From Moorena producens 3L (lineage in GTDB: Bacteria > Cyanobacteriota > Cyanobacteriia > Cyanobacteriales > Coleofasciculaceae): 64,000 bases of DNA. The notes beneath the pieces were generated by a model. The model was not told the DNA's origin. It searched no databases and saw only the letters and a program-made list of their open reading frames with translations. The translations under genes were made by a program, and so were the position numbers. Within the stretch, counting starts at the first letter, position 1. Each line of letters opens with the position of its first letter. Below are positions 25,459 through 34,088 of this stretch, piece after piece. The stretch covers positions 163,867 through 227,866 of the forward strand of contig NZ_GL890970.1 in the NCBI RefSeq assembly GCF_000211815.1, given 5' to 3'.

Positions 25459-26670
25459 CTAGTCGGCTTTTTTAGCTCGGAAAGTAGCTGTGACTGTATA
25501 GTCAGAGGTGCGGTAACCGGTGAAGCCGACATGTTCACATTCGACAAATCCAACTGATGCCATTAGTTCTAAGACTTTGGAAATAGGTATAGCGCCTGCT
25601 ACACAATCGCACCAACTCCCTTCTTGTATTTCTGACTCAGAATTGCCTTGGCGAACTACATCCACCAAATAAAACCTACCCCCTGGTTTCAAGCAATTAT
25701 AGGCTTGGACAAAAGCACATTTCTTACGAGGTGATAAGTTAAATGTCCCATTGGCAATGACCACATCCGCTACACTTTCGGGAATGTCTTCGTGTTTGCC
25801 CATATCAAAGGGTGCTTTAATCACTTCAATAGTCGTGAAGTTACATAATTCGGCATTTTCACGGGCTTTTTTCACCATTGCAGCGGTCATATCTACACCA
25901 ATGACTTTCCCGGTTTCACCTACCAAACTAGCAGCAACACAAAGGTCAGCACCGGCACCACATCCTAAATCGACAACGGTTTCACCTTGGTTAATCGAGC
26001 CAAGGGAAAAAGAATTACCGCACATACAGGAAGACTCCCAAACTTGCTCAGGAAGTTGGGATACGTCATATCCCATTTTGGCGGCATTTTCTTTACCATA
26101 GGGTAGGGGATTAATGGTGCCGAACCCTGCTTGAGGATTTTCAGCCAGTTGGGTATACTGCTTTAGAATTTCCTTAAAGGAACGGGTGACACCAACTGTT
26201 AACTTGATTTGACTCCAAAGTTCATCACTTTCCAGGAATTCATTGTAGTCAATCACACCATTGTTGTCACTGTCTGCTTTGGCAATGAGTGTCGTCAGTT
26301 CATCTTCCCCAAGATTAACCTTCAACGAGTCCAACAATTGACGTAATTCATCGAGTGAGATAGAACCATTGCCATCTAAATCAATCAGGGAAAAGATTTC
26401 CCGTAGATCATCTTGGGAAGTGAGGTCTACCTTGTTGACTACCCATTCCGCAAATTCAGGAAATTCGATAGTTCCACTTAAGTCGGCATCGGTCTTGATC
26501 AAGACCGCTTCTAGTTCTTCATCGGTTAGAGTCATTCCCAGAGACCCCATAGCATTGGCTAACTCTTCTCTAGTTAGAGACCCATTACTATCAGCGTCAA
26601 ACAAATCAAATACTTCTTTGAATTCATCACGTTGAGCCGGTGTCAATTGACTTGATTCAATCGCTGACAT
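25459..26670 (-). CDS. Four-EF-hand calmodulin-like module fused to ArsM-like SAM methyltransferase
   Basis: 403 residues. The first 150 form four canonical EF-hand loops: 25-36 (DADSNGSLTREE), 61-72, 97-108 and 133-144, each with Asp/Asn/Ser ligands, Gly at loop position 6 and Glu at 12, arranged like calmodulin. Residues about 185-400 are a class I methyltransferase with motif I VVDLGCGAG (232-240), VIGVDMT, and NGTFNLSP (307-313). The layout and DCVAGAI (C356) resemble arsenite methyltransferases; extra Cys are C215 and C217. Calcium-controlled methylation is inferred; the substrate is not proven. It lies divergent from acsF across 810 bases. Confidence 0.88.
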   Translation of the reverse strand: MSAIESSQLTPAQRDEFKEVFDLFDADSNGSLTREELANAMGSLGMTLTDEELEAVLIKTDADLSGTIEFPEFAEWVVNKVDLTSQDDLREIFSLIDLDGNGSISLDELRQLLDSLKVNLGEDELTTLIAKADSDNNGVIDYNEFLESDELWSQIKLTVGVTRSFKEILKQYTQLAENPQAGFGTINPLPYGKENAAKMGYDVSQLPEQVWESSCMCGNSFSLGSINQGETVVDLGCGAGADLCVAASLVGETGKVIGVDMTAAMVKKARENAELCNFTTIEVIKAPFDMGKHEDIPESVADVVIANGTFNLSPRKKCAFVQAYNCLKPGGRFYLVDVVRQGNSESEIQEGSWCDCVAGAIPISKVLELMASVGFVECEHVGFTGYRTSDYTVTATFRAKKAD

Positions 26671-27480
26671 AAGTTGATTTACCCTTTTTGTTAACTACAA
26701 ATAACTACAAGTTTTTTGAATTATAATTGAATTATAAAAGTTGTGTATCCAAATTTATCCAGATAAATAATCGAACATTAAAACGGCGGTATAGCGACAA
26801 TATCTATATTAGTAAGCAATGGAATAAAAATCAATGCTCAATCATTAATAAAATCTAAAATAGATTATCTTAATTGTCAATTATATGGAAGCAATATTTA
26901 TTAAATGTAACGTCAACATTCAGCATCGGCAAACTTTGGAGCTAAAAAAAAGGGGGAGTCGGAACGGTTCCCCCTTGACAATCCCCATTTTTAGGTCAAA
27001 ACTATAAAGATGATAACGAAAAAGGTAATAACTTGATTGAATAACTTTATTAAATAACTTTATTAATTAATTATTTTCTTTAAGTTATGTAACAGCTTTT
27101 AGACTTCAGGTTTGCTTAAGCTTTCAGGTTTGCTTAAGGGTTCAGGTTTAAGCTACGGCAGGGGCAAAATGTGATAAAACTTTAAATTACGTTGTAACTC
27201 TTAACAAAAAAAAGCGCTTGAGATCACCAATACCCTGGTAAACTCAGAAAGCAATATATATATAGCAATAGATAGCAATCGTCATTGATTGGTGAAACTG
27301 ACCCTGGGACAAGGTGTTGCCTTGTGTTCCCTGTTTGGGGAATCTTTCTCGGTTTCACGAGCTGATCCCGATTGCTATATGATCAGTCTTGGGTTTGGGC
27401 GTGGGTTGAGTAACCCGGATATGGCCACACCAGGGCACCGAGAATGGTAAGCAACTATAACAAGCAAGCAAGAGCTTAAG
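26671..27480. other. Long divergent regulatory region between the EF-hand methyltransferase and acsF
   Basis: No convincing gene in 810 bases. 26671-26930 is AT-rich. An 8-bp stem AAGGGGGA/TCCCCCTT with an 11-base loop lies at 26949-26979; only a short T stretch follows later, so it is a weak terminator or a processed structure. A 40-codon frame (26886-27008) crosses it, without other support. GGTTTGCTTAAG-type short repeats occur at 27108-27145. The structured acsF leader is entered separately. Confidence 0.6.
27272..27386 (+). promoter_or_regulatory. Structured leader upstream of acsF
   Basis: A 10-bp perfect closing stem joins ATAGCAATCG (27272-27281) and CGATTGCTAT (27369-27378). Inside, GTGAAAC/GTTTCAC (27292-27298, 27352-27358) encloses CAAGG/CCTTG with a GGGA/TCCC extension (27306-27331). 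A competing stem CTGATC/GATCAG (27362-27367, 27381-27386) would trap one strand of the closing stem. It ends about 95 bases before the acsF start. It could be a riboregulator, an attenuator or a small RNA. Confidence 0.5.
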
Positions 27481-28557
27481 ATGGTAGATTCCCTTAAAAA
27501 ACCTGATTTTGATGAAATCCGACCCGGTATAAAAGTTCCGGCCAAGGACACGATCCTAACTCCCCGGTTCTACACTACTGACTTTGAAGCAATGGCGAAG
27601 ATGGACCTCTCGCCTAATCAGGATGAACTCGAAGCCATCCTGGAAGAGTTTCGAGCTGACTACAATCGTCACCATTTTGTCCGGGATGAGGAGTTTAATC
27701 AATCCTGGGACCATATTGATGGGGAAAAACGCCGGTTATTTGTTGAGTTTCTGGAACGTTCCTGTACAGCGGAATTCTCTGGTTTCTTGCTGTATAAGGA
27801 ATTGGGACGGCGCTTAAAGAATAAAAATCCTGTGCTGGCAGAGTGCTTTACCCTGATGTCTCGTGATGAAGCACGTCATTCGGGATTCCTGAACAAGGCC
27901 ATGTCAGATTTCAATCTACAGCTGGATTTGGGATTCCTGACTAAGAGCAAGAAGTACACCTTCTTTCAGCCGAAGTTTATTTTCTACGCTACTTATCTGT
28001 CTGAGAAGATTGGCTATTGGCGGTATATTACTATCTATCGCCATTTAGAAGCGCATCCTGAAGACCGGGTCTATCCAATTTTCCGCTTCTTTGAAAACTG
28101 GTGTCAGGATGAAAACCGTCACGGGGATTTCTTTGATGCGCTGATGAGAGCCCAGCCGGATACGCTGAATGACTGGAAGGCTAAGCTTTGGTCCCGATTC
28201 TTCTTGCTGTCGGTGTTTGCCACTATGTATCTGAATGATGTTCAGCGGTATGGATTCTATGCCTCAATTGGTTTAGATGCTCGTGAGTATGATAAGTATG
28301 TGATTGAGAAGACTAATGACACCTCAGGACGGGTCTTCCCAGTTATTTTGGATGTAGACCATCCGGAATTTTATGAGCGTCTAGAGATTTGTGTCCGGAA
28401 TAATGATAAGCTGAGAGCGATCGCTAACTCAAATACGCCCAAGTTCTTGCAAATATTCCAGAAGTTGCCCCTATACATGTCTAATGCCTGGCAGCTCCTG
28501 AAATTGTACCTGATTAAGCCCATTGATATGACGGCTAAACAAGGTTCTATGATCTAA
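27481..28557 (+). CDS. acsF: Mg-protoporphyrin IX monomethyl ester oxidative cyclase
   Basis: 358 residues, the usual length. AcsF/ChlA builds the fifth ring of chlorophyll using oxygen and a di-iron centre at the thylakoid or cytoplasmic membrane. Di-iron ligand motifs are visible as SRDEARHSGF (about 128-137) and CQDENRHGDFF (about 220), with further Glu in the first helices (CTAEFSGFLLYKELGRR). The N-terminus (KPDFDEIRPGIKVPAKDTILTPRFYTTDF) follows the cyanobacterial pattern, fixing the ATG at 27481. A structured leader lies upstream and a strong terminator downstream, so it is probably a single-gene transcript. Confidence 0.96.
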   Translation: MVDSLKKPDFDEIRPGIKVPAKDTILTPRFYTTDFEAMAKMDLSPNQDELEAILEEFRADYNRHHFVRDEEFNQSWDHIDGEKRRLFVEFLERSCTAEFSGFLLYKELGRRLKNKNPVLAECFTLMSRDEARHSGFLNKAMSDFNLQLDLGFLTKSKKYTFFQPKFIFYATYLSEKIGYWRYITIYRHLEAHPEDRVYPIFRFFENWCQDENRHGDFFDALMRAQPDTLNDWKAKLWSRFFLLSVFATMYLNDVQRYGFYASIGLDAREYDKYVIEKTNDTSGRVFPVILDVDHPEFYERLEICVRNNDKLRAIANSNTPKFLQIFQKLPLYMSNAWQLLKLYLIKPIDMTAKQGSMI

Positions 28558-28592
28558 AGTTTGCTCCGCTAACTGTTAGCTTCGTTTTTGTG

Positions 28593-28626
28593 GTGATTCT
28601 ACATTAGGTAGGATCACTTTTTTTTT
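28593..28626 (+). terminator. Strong rho-independent terminator of acsF
   Basis: GTGAT and CTAC pair with GTAG and ATCAC around a five-base loop, with one T-G pair between the two stem parts. Nine T follow directly at 28618-28626. It starts about 35 bases after the stop codon. Confidence 0.88.
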
Positions 28627-28630
28627 GATT

Positions 28631-28732
28631 CCCTGCTCCCTACTCCCTACTCCCTACTCCCTACTCCCTACTCCCTACTCCCTACTCCCTACTCCCTACT
28701 CCCTACTCCCTACTCCCTACTCCCTATTCCCT
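28631..28732. repeat. CCCTACT heptamer array (about 14 units)
   Basis: An almost perfect tandem run of the 7-base unit, directly after the acsF terminator, with end units changed to CCCTGCT and CCCTATT. It is among the longest uninterrupted arrays in the window. Confidence 0.95.
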
Positions 28733-28814
28733 TAGATCCGGAAATGATATAAGAATGACAGAAGTTTTATCGGTATAGGTGCGTCAGTTCTGTTAGTGTA
28801 TTTTTTATTGTTGA

Positions 28815-29624
28815 GTGTTGAAAAATTTGGGACTTAAGTATCTAAAAACGGGATTACTGGGACTAACGTTTAGCTTCACAGTTGCTTACCGAGCTGGGAG
28901 TCAAACCGTGCCAGTACCGGACTCGACTACAGGCAACCAAGAGGAAACCCAGGGGAATCCCCCTGAGCCTAATCCAGATAAGTTACCAGAGTCTCCCCAG
29001 TCTGATCCTCCTGGTAATTCAGCAGCCCAGGAGTTGGATTTAAGTCCAGAGGTAATCGAAGGCAGTCCGGTGCTACAGCGTTGGCTAGAGGAGGTGCCCG
29101 ATGTTTGGCAGAATATTCGCCATCAACCCAGTTTTCGTACTCGGTTGCGGTTGGGTTACTCCCAGTTTCCCTCTAATGGACAAGCAGCAGGGGTGAATGT
29201 GGGAGTAGAAGATGTGTTTATTGGTAATTCTGGCTTAACGGTTAGTGGGGATTATCAGGCTTCCTTTAATGGTGAGCGAGAAACCTTTGGGGTAGATTTG
29301 CGGTATTATGTGCGGCCCTTAGGGAGTTATTTCAATATTGCCCCGATGGTAGGTTATCGCAATTTGGAGACTGATGGTTACTCTACCGATGGGGTAAATG
29401 TGGGAGCACGGTTGCTGTTGGTTTTGTCTCGCACTGGTGCCGCTGATATTTCCTTCACTCAGAGTTTTGTGTCTATTGGCAGTAGTGATGAGGTGGGGAT
29501 AAGCAAGCTTTCCTTCGGTTATGCGATTACTCCCAATTTGCGGCTTGCTACGGATATTGAGAAACAGAATTCTATCGAAAATAAGGATAGTCGGGTGGGG
29601 ATTGGGTTGGAATGGATGCCTTGA
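28815..29624 (+). CDS. Predicted outer-membrane beta-barrel-type protein
   Basis: 269 residues. The start is GTG at 28815 (or TTG at 28818). A hydrophobic segment (about 10-27) looks like a signal peptide. A Pro/Glu/Asn-rich linker (about 33-75) follows, then from about residue 105 a series of amphipathic strands (RTRLRLGYSQF, GVNVGVEDVF, GLTVSGDYQASF, FGVDLRYYV) ending in an aromatic-containing C-terminal strand (VGIGLEWMP), as outer-membrane barrels do. I cannot name the family. Role and substrate unknown. Confidence 0.7.
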   Translation: MLKNLGLKYLKTGLLGLTFSFTVAYRAGSQTVPVPDSTTGNQEETQGNPPEPNPDKLPESPQSDPPGNSAAQELDLSPEVIEGSPVLQRWLEEVPDVWQNIRHQPSFRTRLRLGYSQFPSNGQAAGVNVGVEDVFIGNSGLTVSGDYQASFNGERETFGVDLRYYVRPLGSYFNIAPMVGYRNLETDGYSTDGVNVGARLLLVLSRTGAADISFTQSFVSIGSSDEVGISKLSFGYAITPNLRLATDIEKQNSIENKDSRVGIGLEWMP

Positions 29625-30254
29625 GATTTTGATAGGGTGGGTAGTGTGGCTTACAGGGGTAGGTTTTTTACATCTGGTTCGGGAGTCGGGAGTCGGGAGT
29701 CGGGAGTCGGGAATCGGGAGTCGGGAATCGGGAGCGATCGCGTAGCGTGACCTAGGGTCAATCGCACCAGCGCGGAAGCTTCGCTTCATCCCGTAGCGTG
29801 GCCATTCCCGTAGCGTGGCCTTTTGGCCAAGGCCAATCCCATTGATAGCGCTAGGTACAGAGAATAAAAAAATTCCCTGGATCAGGGAATTGAAAAGCAG
29901 ATCAGCTAAAGGTTTGAGCAATGATTAGTGCCTTGAGTTGGTAAACACAATTACATCAATTGCTATCCCTATTCTATTAAGCTAACCAAGAGCGCGCTCG
30001 CGTAGCGTGGCCTACGGCCAATCGCATTTATCGATCCCATTAAGCTAACCCATTTAGGGATTTGATCTAAGCCATTTAGCTATAGCATTTACCTATAACA
30101 TATCCAAATTGATCATGAAACCCAATGCTGATTTGTCATAACACCAAACAATCCTCGGATCTCTTTCCTACTATTCCCGATTCCCGATTCCCGATTCCCG
30201 ATTCCCGATTCCCGATTCCCGATTCCCTCTCTCCCCTAAACTAAAACTCTACCG
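29625..30254. repeat. Repeat-rich intergenic region
   Basis: GTCGGGA/ATCGGGA heptamers (29679-29730), several GCGTAGCGTGGCC-type palindromic units (29735-29845 and 29992-30022), a partial MITE-type end (29848-29870), and a CCCGATT array (30171-30230) ending 25 bases before the next start codon. No gene was recognised. Confidence 0.8.
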
Positions 30255-31706
30255 ATGAAAACCAGTAATTTAGTCAAGTCTGAGCCTCCCTCCTCAGCAA
30301 AGCACCAAACACTTCCCAAGATTAATCTATTTACCATGTTCCGGCTTGGTCTATTCTATATGGGATTAGGGGTCTTGGCAGTGCTCACCCTAGGAGTGCT
30401 CAACCGAGTGATGATCGACGAGCTAGGTATTCCAGCCTCAATTACCGCGAACCTCCTAGCCATTTCGCTGTTTGTTGCCCCAGCCCGGGTATGGTTTGGT
30501 CAGCTCTCGGATACTAAACCCGTCTTTGGATATCACCGTACTGGTTACCTCTGGATGGGAAGCGGGTTATTTATGATTATCCTATCCTTAGCGGTACAAA
30601 TCACCTGGCAATTGGGCAATCTCGTCCAAGGGGCTGGAGGTTGGACATGGTCAATTCCAGCCTATAGTTGGGTCGCTCTTGGGGCTCTAGTTTTTGGTCT
30701 ATACGGTCTAGCCCTAAGTATGAGTTCCACTACCTTTTTTACCTTATTAGTGGATATTTCTGATCAAGACAACCGTGGCAAATTAATCGGTATTACCTGG
30801 TCAATGATGACTGTGGGTATTGCGATTGGGGGCATCAGCAGCAAAATTTTGCTGAAGCGATTAGATAATATTGATACATCCCTGGAAGTATTGCGGTCAT
30901 CGATTACTGGACTGTTTTTCTTCGTACCCTTAATCGTCTTCGGGCTAGCGGTATTAGCCACCTTTGGAATCGAGAAAAAATACTCGCGCTATTCTTCCCG
31001 TTCTATCCTAGCGAATCGCGAAGACCAGATTACCTTGGGCCAATCCCTAAAACTATTAACGGCTAGTCCCCAAACTGGCCTGTTTTTCACCTTTTTGGTG
31101 ATCATGACCATCAGCCTATTTCTCCAGGAAGCGGTGCTAGAACCCTATGGGGGAGAAGTCTTTAATATGTCAATTCCTGAAACTTCTCTACTGAATAGCT
31201 TTTGGGGGATTGGGATGTTGATGAGCTTGAGCGCCACTGGCTTTTTCCTAATTCCCAATTTGGGTAAGCGCAAAACCACTCAATTAGGCTGTCTAGCGGT
31301 ATCTATGTGCTTTATCTTGATTATTATGTCAGGATTTACCGGAAATGCTCAGCTATTCAAGGTAACCTTACTCTTATTTGGTTTATCTACTGGTATCGCC
31401 ACCACAGGAGCTCTCAGTTTGATGTTAGACCTAACCGCAGCAGAAGCGGCTGGCACCTTTGTGGGGGCATGGGGATTAGCGCAAGCCATGTCACGAGGCA
31501 TAGCAGTAGCCAGCGGTGGTGTGATCCTTGATGTAGGTAGAGCAATTTTTACTACCCCAGTCTTGGCTTATGGTGTCGTGTTTGCTCTCCAATCGGCAGG
31601 GATGATAGTAGCAATTTGGTTCCTAGGTAAAGTGAATTTTCAGGAATTCCAAGATAATGCTAAAGATGCGATCGCTGCTGTGATGGAAGGGGATTTGGAT
31701 GGTTGA
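30255..31706 (+). CDS. BCH/PUCC family MFS transporter
   Basis: 483 residues with about 12 membrane segments. The family pattern is clear in NLFTMFRLGLFYMGLGVLAV, then LNRVMIDELGIPASITANLLAI and FVAPARVWFGQLSDTKPVFGYHRT. PUCC-type proteins assist assembly of light-harvesting complexes or move chlorophyll in phototrophs, by analogy with purple-bacterial PucC and LhaA. The substrate here is unknown. The promoter would have to lie in or just after the CCCGATT array. It fits the pigment theme with acsF upstream on the same strand. Confidence 0.9.
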   Translation: MKTSNLVKSEPPSSAKHQTLPKINLFTMFRLGLFYMGLGVLAVLTLGVLNRVMIDELGIPASITANLLAISLFVAPARVWFGQLSDTKPVFGYHRTGYLWMGSGLFMIILSLAVQITWQLGNLVQGAGGWTWSIPAYSWVALGALVFGLYGLALSMSSTTFFTLLVDISDQDNRGKLIGITWSMMTVGIAIGGISSKILLKRLDNIDTSLEVLRSSITGLFFFVPLIVFGLAVLATFGIEKKYSRYSSRSILANREDQITLGQSLKLLTASPQTGLFFTFLVIMTISLFLQEAVLEPYGGEVFNMSIPETSLLNSFWGIGMLMSLSATGFFLIPNLGKRKTTQLGCLAVSMCFILIIMSGFTGNAQLFKVTLLLFGLSTGIATTGALSLMLDLTAAEAAGTFVGAWGLAQAMSRGIAVASGGVILDVGRAIFTTPVLAYGVVFALQSAGMIVAIWFLGKVNFQEFQDNAKDAIAAVMEGDLDG

Positions 31707-32138
31707 AGGCAGAATTTAGAATTTAGAATTTAGAATGAAGAATGAAGAATGAAGAATGAAGAATGAAGAATGAAAAATCTAGAATTCTAACTTCTAACTT
31801 CTAACTTCTAACTTCTAACTTCTAACTTCTAACTTCTAAAATGCGATCGCTTTCTTGGTGCGCGTTCCCTATTGAGGTAAAAAGTCAGCTCAGATGAATT
31901 GTAGGGTGGGCAAAAACATTTTGGTTCACATCAGTCTTCTAGATAAGATAACTTTGCCCACCCTACTTTAATTGGTATTTTTTTTATAAGCAAGTCCCTA
32001 AAAAGTCAGCTCAGATTAATTGTAGGGTGGGCAGTGGGTACTTTGGCGATGGCAAGCACATGACTCGGTTTGATGCACTGCCCACCCTACATCTACTGTA
32101 TGCACTATATGGTACAGTTCCGCTTAGGAAAGCTCGGG
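31707..32138. repeat. Heptamer arrays and two related MITE-like elements
   Basis: GAATGAA heptamers (31733-31772) are followed by CTTCTAA heptamers (31787-31838). Then come a 66-bp element (31901-31966, arms GTAGGGTGGGCA/TGCCCACCCTAC) and a 69-bp relative (32022-32090). Both are preceded by the same short sequence AAAAGTCAGCTCAGAT, so the element plus its flank was copied. Confidence 0.8.
31901..31966. repeat. 66-bp MITE-like repeat
   Basis: Perfect terminal arms GTAGGGTGGGCAAA and TTTGCCCACCCTAC flank a variable centre, followed by TTTAATTGGTATTTTTTTT. A second copy with identical arms, length and downstream flank is at 54155-54220. Confidence 0.85.
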
Positions 32139-32543
32139 TTACCTGTGACCAGCACCCCTCCTCCTGCCAGGACCAAATGGATCAAGAGCATCATCAGGAG
32201 GGTAGAAGCCAGGCTTCTCCGGAGGGTTGCTAAATCGGCTGATTGGTTTCCCACAACCATTATTCACGCCCACCCAAATACCTTCAGGTATAGTCCATTT
32301 GTTGTTGTTGTGGCACTCAATGACTACATAAGCTCCCTTAGCTATTCTTAGGAAGTCACCAGGATAAAGTTCTTCACCTATCGATACAGGAATGGAAACG
32401 TTTTCAGGTAAGCGGAAGATCTTACCCACTCCCTGAGCTGTGTCCACAGTTCCTACAGGTAATTGATCGGCAATAACTTTATTGGTAAAACCTTGTGCAA
32501 CGGTAATACCAACGATTGTCAAAGCAGCTACTATGTGTTTCAT
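32139..32543 (-). CDS. Exported FecR-like small protein, coupled to TPR protein
   Basis: 134 residues with a signal-like hydrophobic N-terminus (about 4-18). The core (GKIFRLPENVSIPVSIGEELYPGDFLRIAKGAYVVIECHNNNKW) resembles the FecR-type domain found in cyanobacterial exported proteins near TPR or CHASE2 genes. The tail is Pro/Arg-rich and low-complexity. Its ATG overlaps the TPR stop codon (ATGA at 32540-32543), implying translational coupling and a joint role. The second, duplicated TPR copy lacks this downstream gene. Confidence 0.65.
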   Translation of the reverse strand: MKHIVAALTIVGITVAQGFTNKVIADQLPVGTVDTAQGVGKIFRLPENVSIPVSIGEELYPGDFLRIAKGAYVVIECHNNNKWTIPEGIWVGVNNGCGKPISRFSNPPEKPGFYPPDDALDPFGPGRRRGAGHR

Positions 32544-33922
32544 TGTTTATTGGGCAACTGTTTAGTTAAGCCAGTTTCTAAGCGCTGTCTAGCTTGGTCA
32601 ATCCATTTGTCTTGATCTATATTATAACTGGAGGAATATCCCAGGCAAGATGCCCAATTATTCATGATTATTGCAGTATTATTGTCACCTGCTTCTTCTA
32701 GTACCTGGGCTAGCAAACAGTAAGCTGGTGCCTTTTCCTTATCTAAAGTAATAGCATCCTGGAGATGACGTTTTGCCTCAGCATAGCGATTTTGTTTTAG
32801 CCGAGCCCACCCCAGGTTTTTAAGCAAATAGTATTTCACTTGCTCATTGTCAGTATTCTCAGTTAGGTATAGACCTCTTAGTAACAAGGAACTAGCCTGA
32901 TAATATTTTTTGTCGAGAATATACATTCTTCCTAAGTTATTATAAGCAACTTCAAAGTCATCTTGTACAGCAATTTTGTATTCAGATAAAGCCTTTTTAT
33001 TTTCTTGTAGTTCCTCATAAACTAATCCTAATTTATAATGAGGTTCAACGTAGTCAGGATTTAGTACTAGTGCTCGTTTGTAGCTTGATATAGCAGCAGC
33101 AAATCGCGGAGGACTATTTTCATCAAAAATATATCCATCACCAATATTTTTGTAAACCACTGCAATGTGAGGTAACGACAAACGAACGGTAACAGAAACT
33201 AGTAAAAGACTGAAGGCAATACCACAACTTACTTCTTCCCACAAATATTTAGGAATATTCAAACGGGTAAGAGCACGTTTGATTGAATCCTGTCCAGCTT
33301 TTGTGAGAGCGCTTCTACCGGCCAATAGTGTTAAGACGCTTTGAGTAGCAGTAACAAAAGCCCCTACGGTATCTGGTCCACCAGTCAGAAAGCGTGAGGA
33401 AATGTCTACGGTTAAACTCAACGACGATGTTAGAAATACAACTGTCAGTATTTTCCCTAGCCAGTCAAGATAATCCCATCGATGCTTTGGAGGTTTGAAG
33501 AACCACCACCAAGCGTCTACTTTAGGGTTCAAAATAGAATGCCATTCAGTTAGATCTACTACTGTGGTAATCTTATTAGTCTCTTGCTTTAATCGGTTAT
33601 CTAGATCGTTAACCTTAATCAAGCTTCCTGTAGGAATCTGTGATTGATTGCTTAATTCTGCTTGAACCGTATCACGAGCAGTCAAAACTTCTAGAACTAT
33701 TTCTTTTGATGGCGAGCGGAAGGATCCCACTTTGGAAGAAACATACCGCATTAAGCTGTATGATCGTGATTCTACCGCCCACTTAAAAAGATATATTTGC
33801 CAAAATGGGATGCTCCCTGACGAGCTAGTGTCTTCAAGTTTAGTCAGTGCATCAGTATAACGTTGAATAGCAGACTCTAACTCTGACATAGCAGAATTAT
33901 TATTAGGAGTTTCTCCTGGCAT
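32540..33922 (-). CDS. TPR-repeat membrane protein, copy A of a tandem duplication
   Basis: I place the start at the ATG 33920-33922 (MPGETPNNNS), giving 460 residues. The upstream 44 codons (to 34054) are open, but they overlap a different frame that reads as a better protein. The N-terminal part is helical (AIQRYTDALTKLED); two to three membrane segments follow (ILTVVFLTSSLSLTV, then VSCGIAFSLLLVSVTV). About five TPRs form the C-terminal half (PDYVEPHYKLGLVYEELQENKKALSEY pattern). Relative to copy B it has about 35 extra residues (from SGSIPFWQIYLF). A scaffold role is inferred. Confidence 0.8.
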   Translation of the reverse strand: MPGETPNNNSAMSELESAIQRYTDALTKLEDTSSSGSIPFWQIYLFKWAVESRSYSLMRYVSSKVGSFRSPSKEIVLEVLTARDTVQAELSNQSQIPTGSLIKVNDLDNRLKQETNKITTVVDLTEWHSILNPKVDAWWWFFKPPKHRWDYLDWLGKILTVVFLTSSLSLTVDISSRFLTGGPDTVGAFVTATQSVLTLLAGRSALTKAGQDSIKRALTRLNIPKYLWEEVSCGIAFSLLLVSVTVRLSLPHIAVVYKNIGDGYIFDENSPPRFAAAISSYKRALVLNPDYVEPHYKLGLVYEELQENKKALSEYKIAVQDDFEVAYNNLGRMYILDKKYYQASSLLLRGLYLTENTDNEQVKYYLLKNLGWARLKQNRYAEAKRHLQDAITLDKEKAPAYCLLAQVLEEAGDNNTAIIMNNWASCLGYSSSYNIDQDKWIDQARQRLETGLTKQLPNKQ

Positions 33923-34088
33923 AAGCTGACTTGACATTTGATTTCCCTCTAATTTCAGCCTCCCGTTCCACCAACCTCCTCTCAAATTCAGCCATTGTCT
34001 GAATGATGGGAATGTTTTCAGCACAGCCAGGTATAAGCGCGATCGCATCAACAATCACATCAGTCTTTGACCTGCCAGTTTGCTCAAC
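33903..34088 (-). pseudogene. Relic of a ribbon-helix-helix-like gene, copy A
   Basis: In a frame different from the TPR gene, the sequence reads VEQTGRSKTDVIVDAIA, then CAENIPIIQTMAEFERRLVEREAEIRGK and ends ARRNS with a stop at 33903-33905. This is the C-terminal half of a small RHH/antitoxin-like protein. A TAG directly precedes it (34089-34091), so the N-terminal half is missing. The TPR start codon overlaps its last codons. Confidence 0.55.

Noticed and set aside
26886..27008. 40-codon frame in the acsF/methyltransferase divergent region
   Set aside because: No ribosome-binding site, crosses a perfect hairpin, and composition is not gene-like.
28631..28732. CRISPR or minisatellite array
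   Set aside because: Uniform 7-base tandem units without spacers; this is a simple heptamer array.
32027..32351. Plus-strand frames antisense to the FecR-like gene
   Set aside because: They begin inside a MITE-like repeat and run antisense over a better-supported gene.
33923..34054. First 44 codons of the long TPR copy A frame as genuine protein
   Set aside because: The other frame here encodes an RHH-like relic in both duplicates, and M45 is the conserved in-frame start; the extended N-terminus is a shadow.
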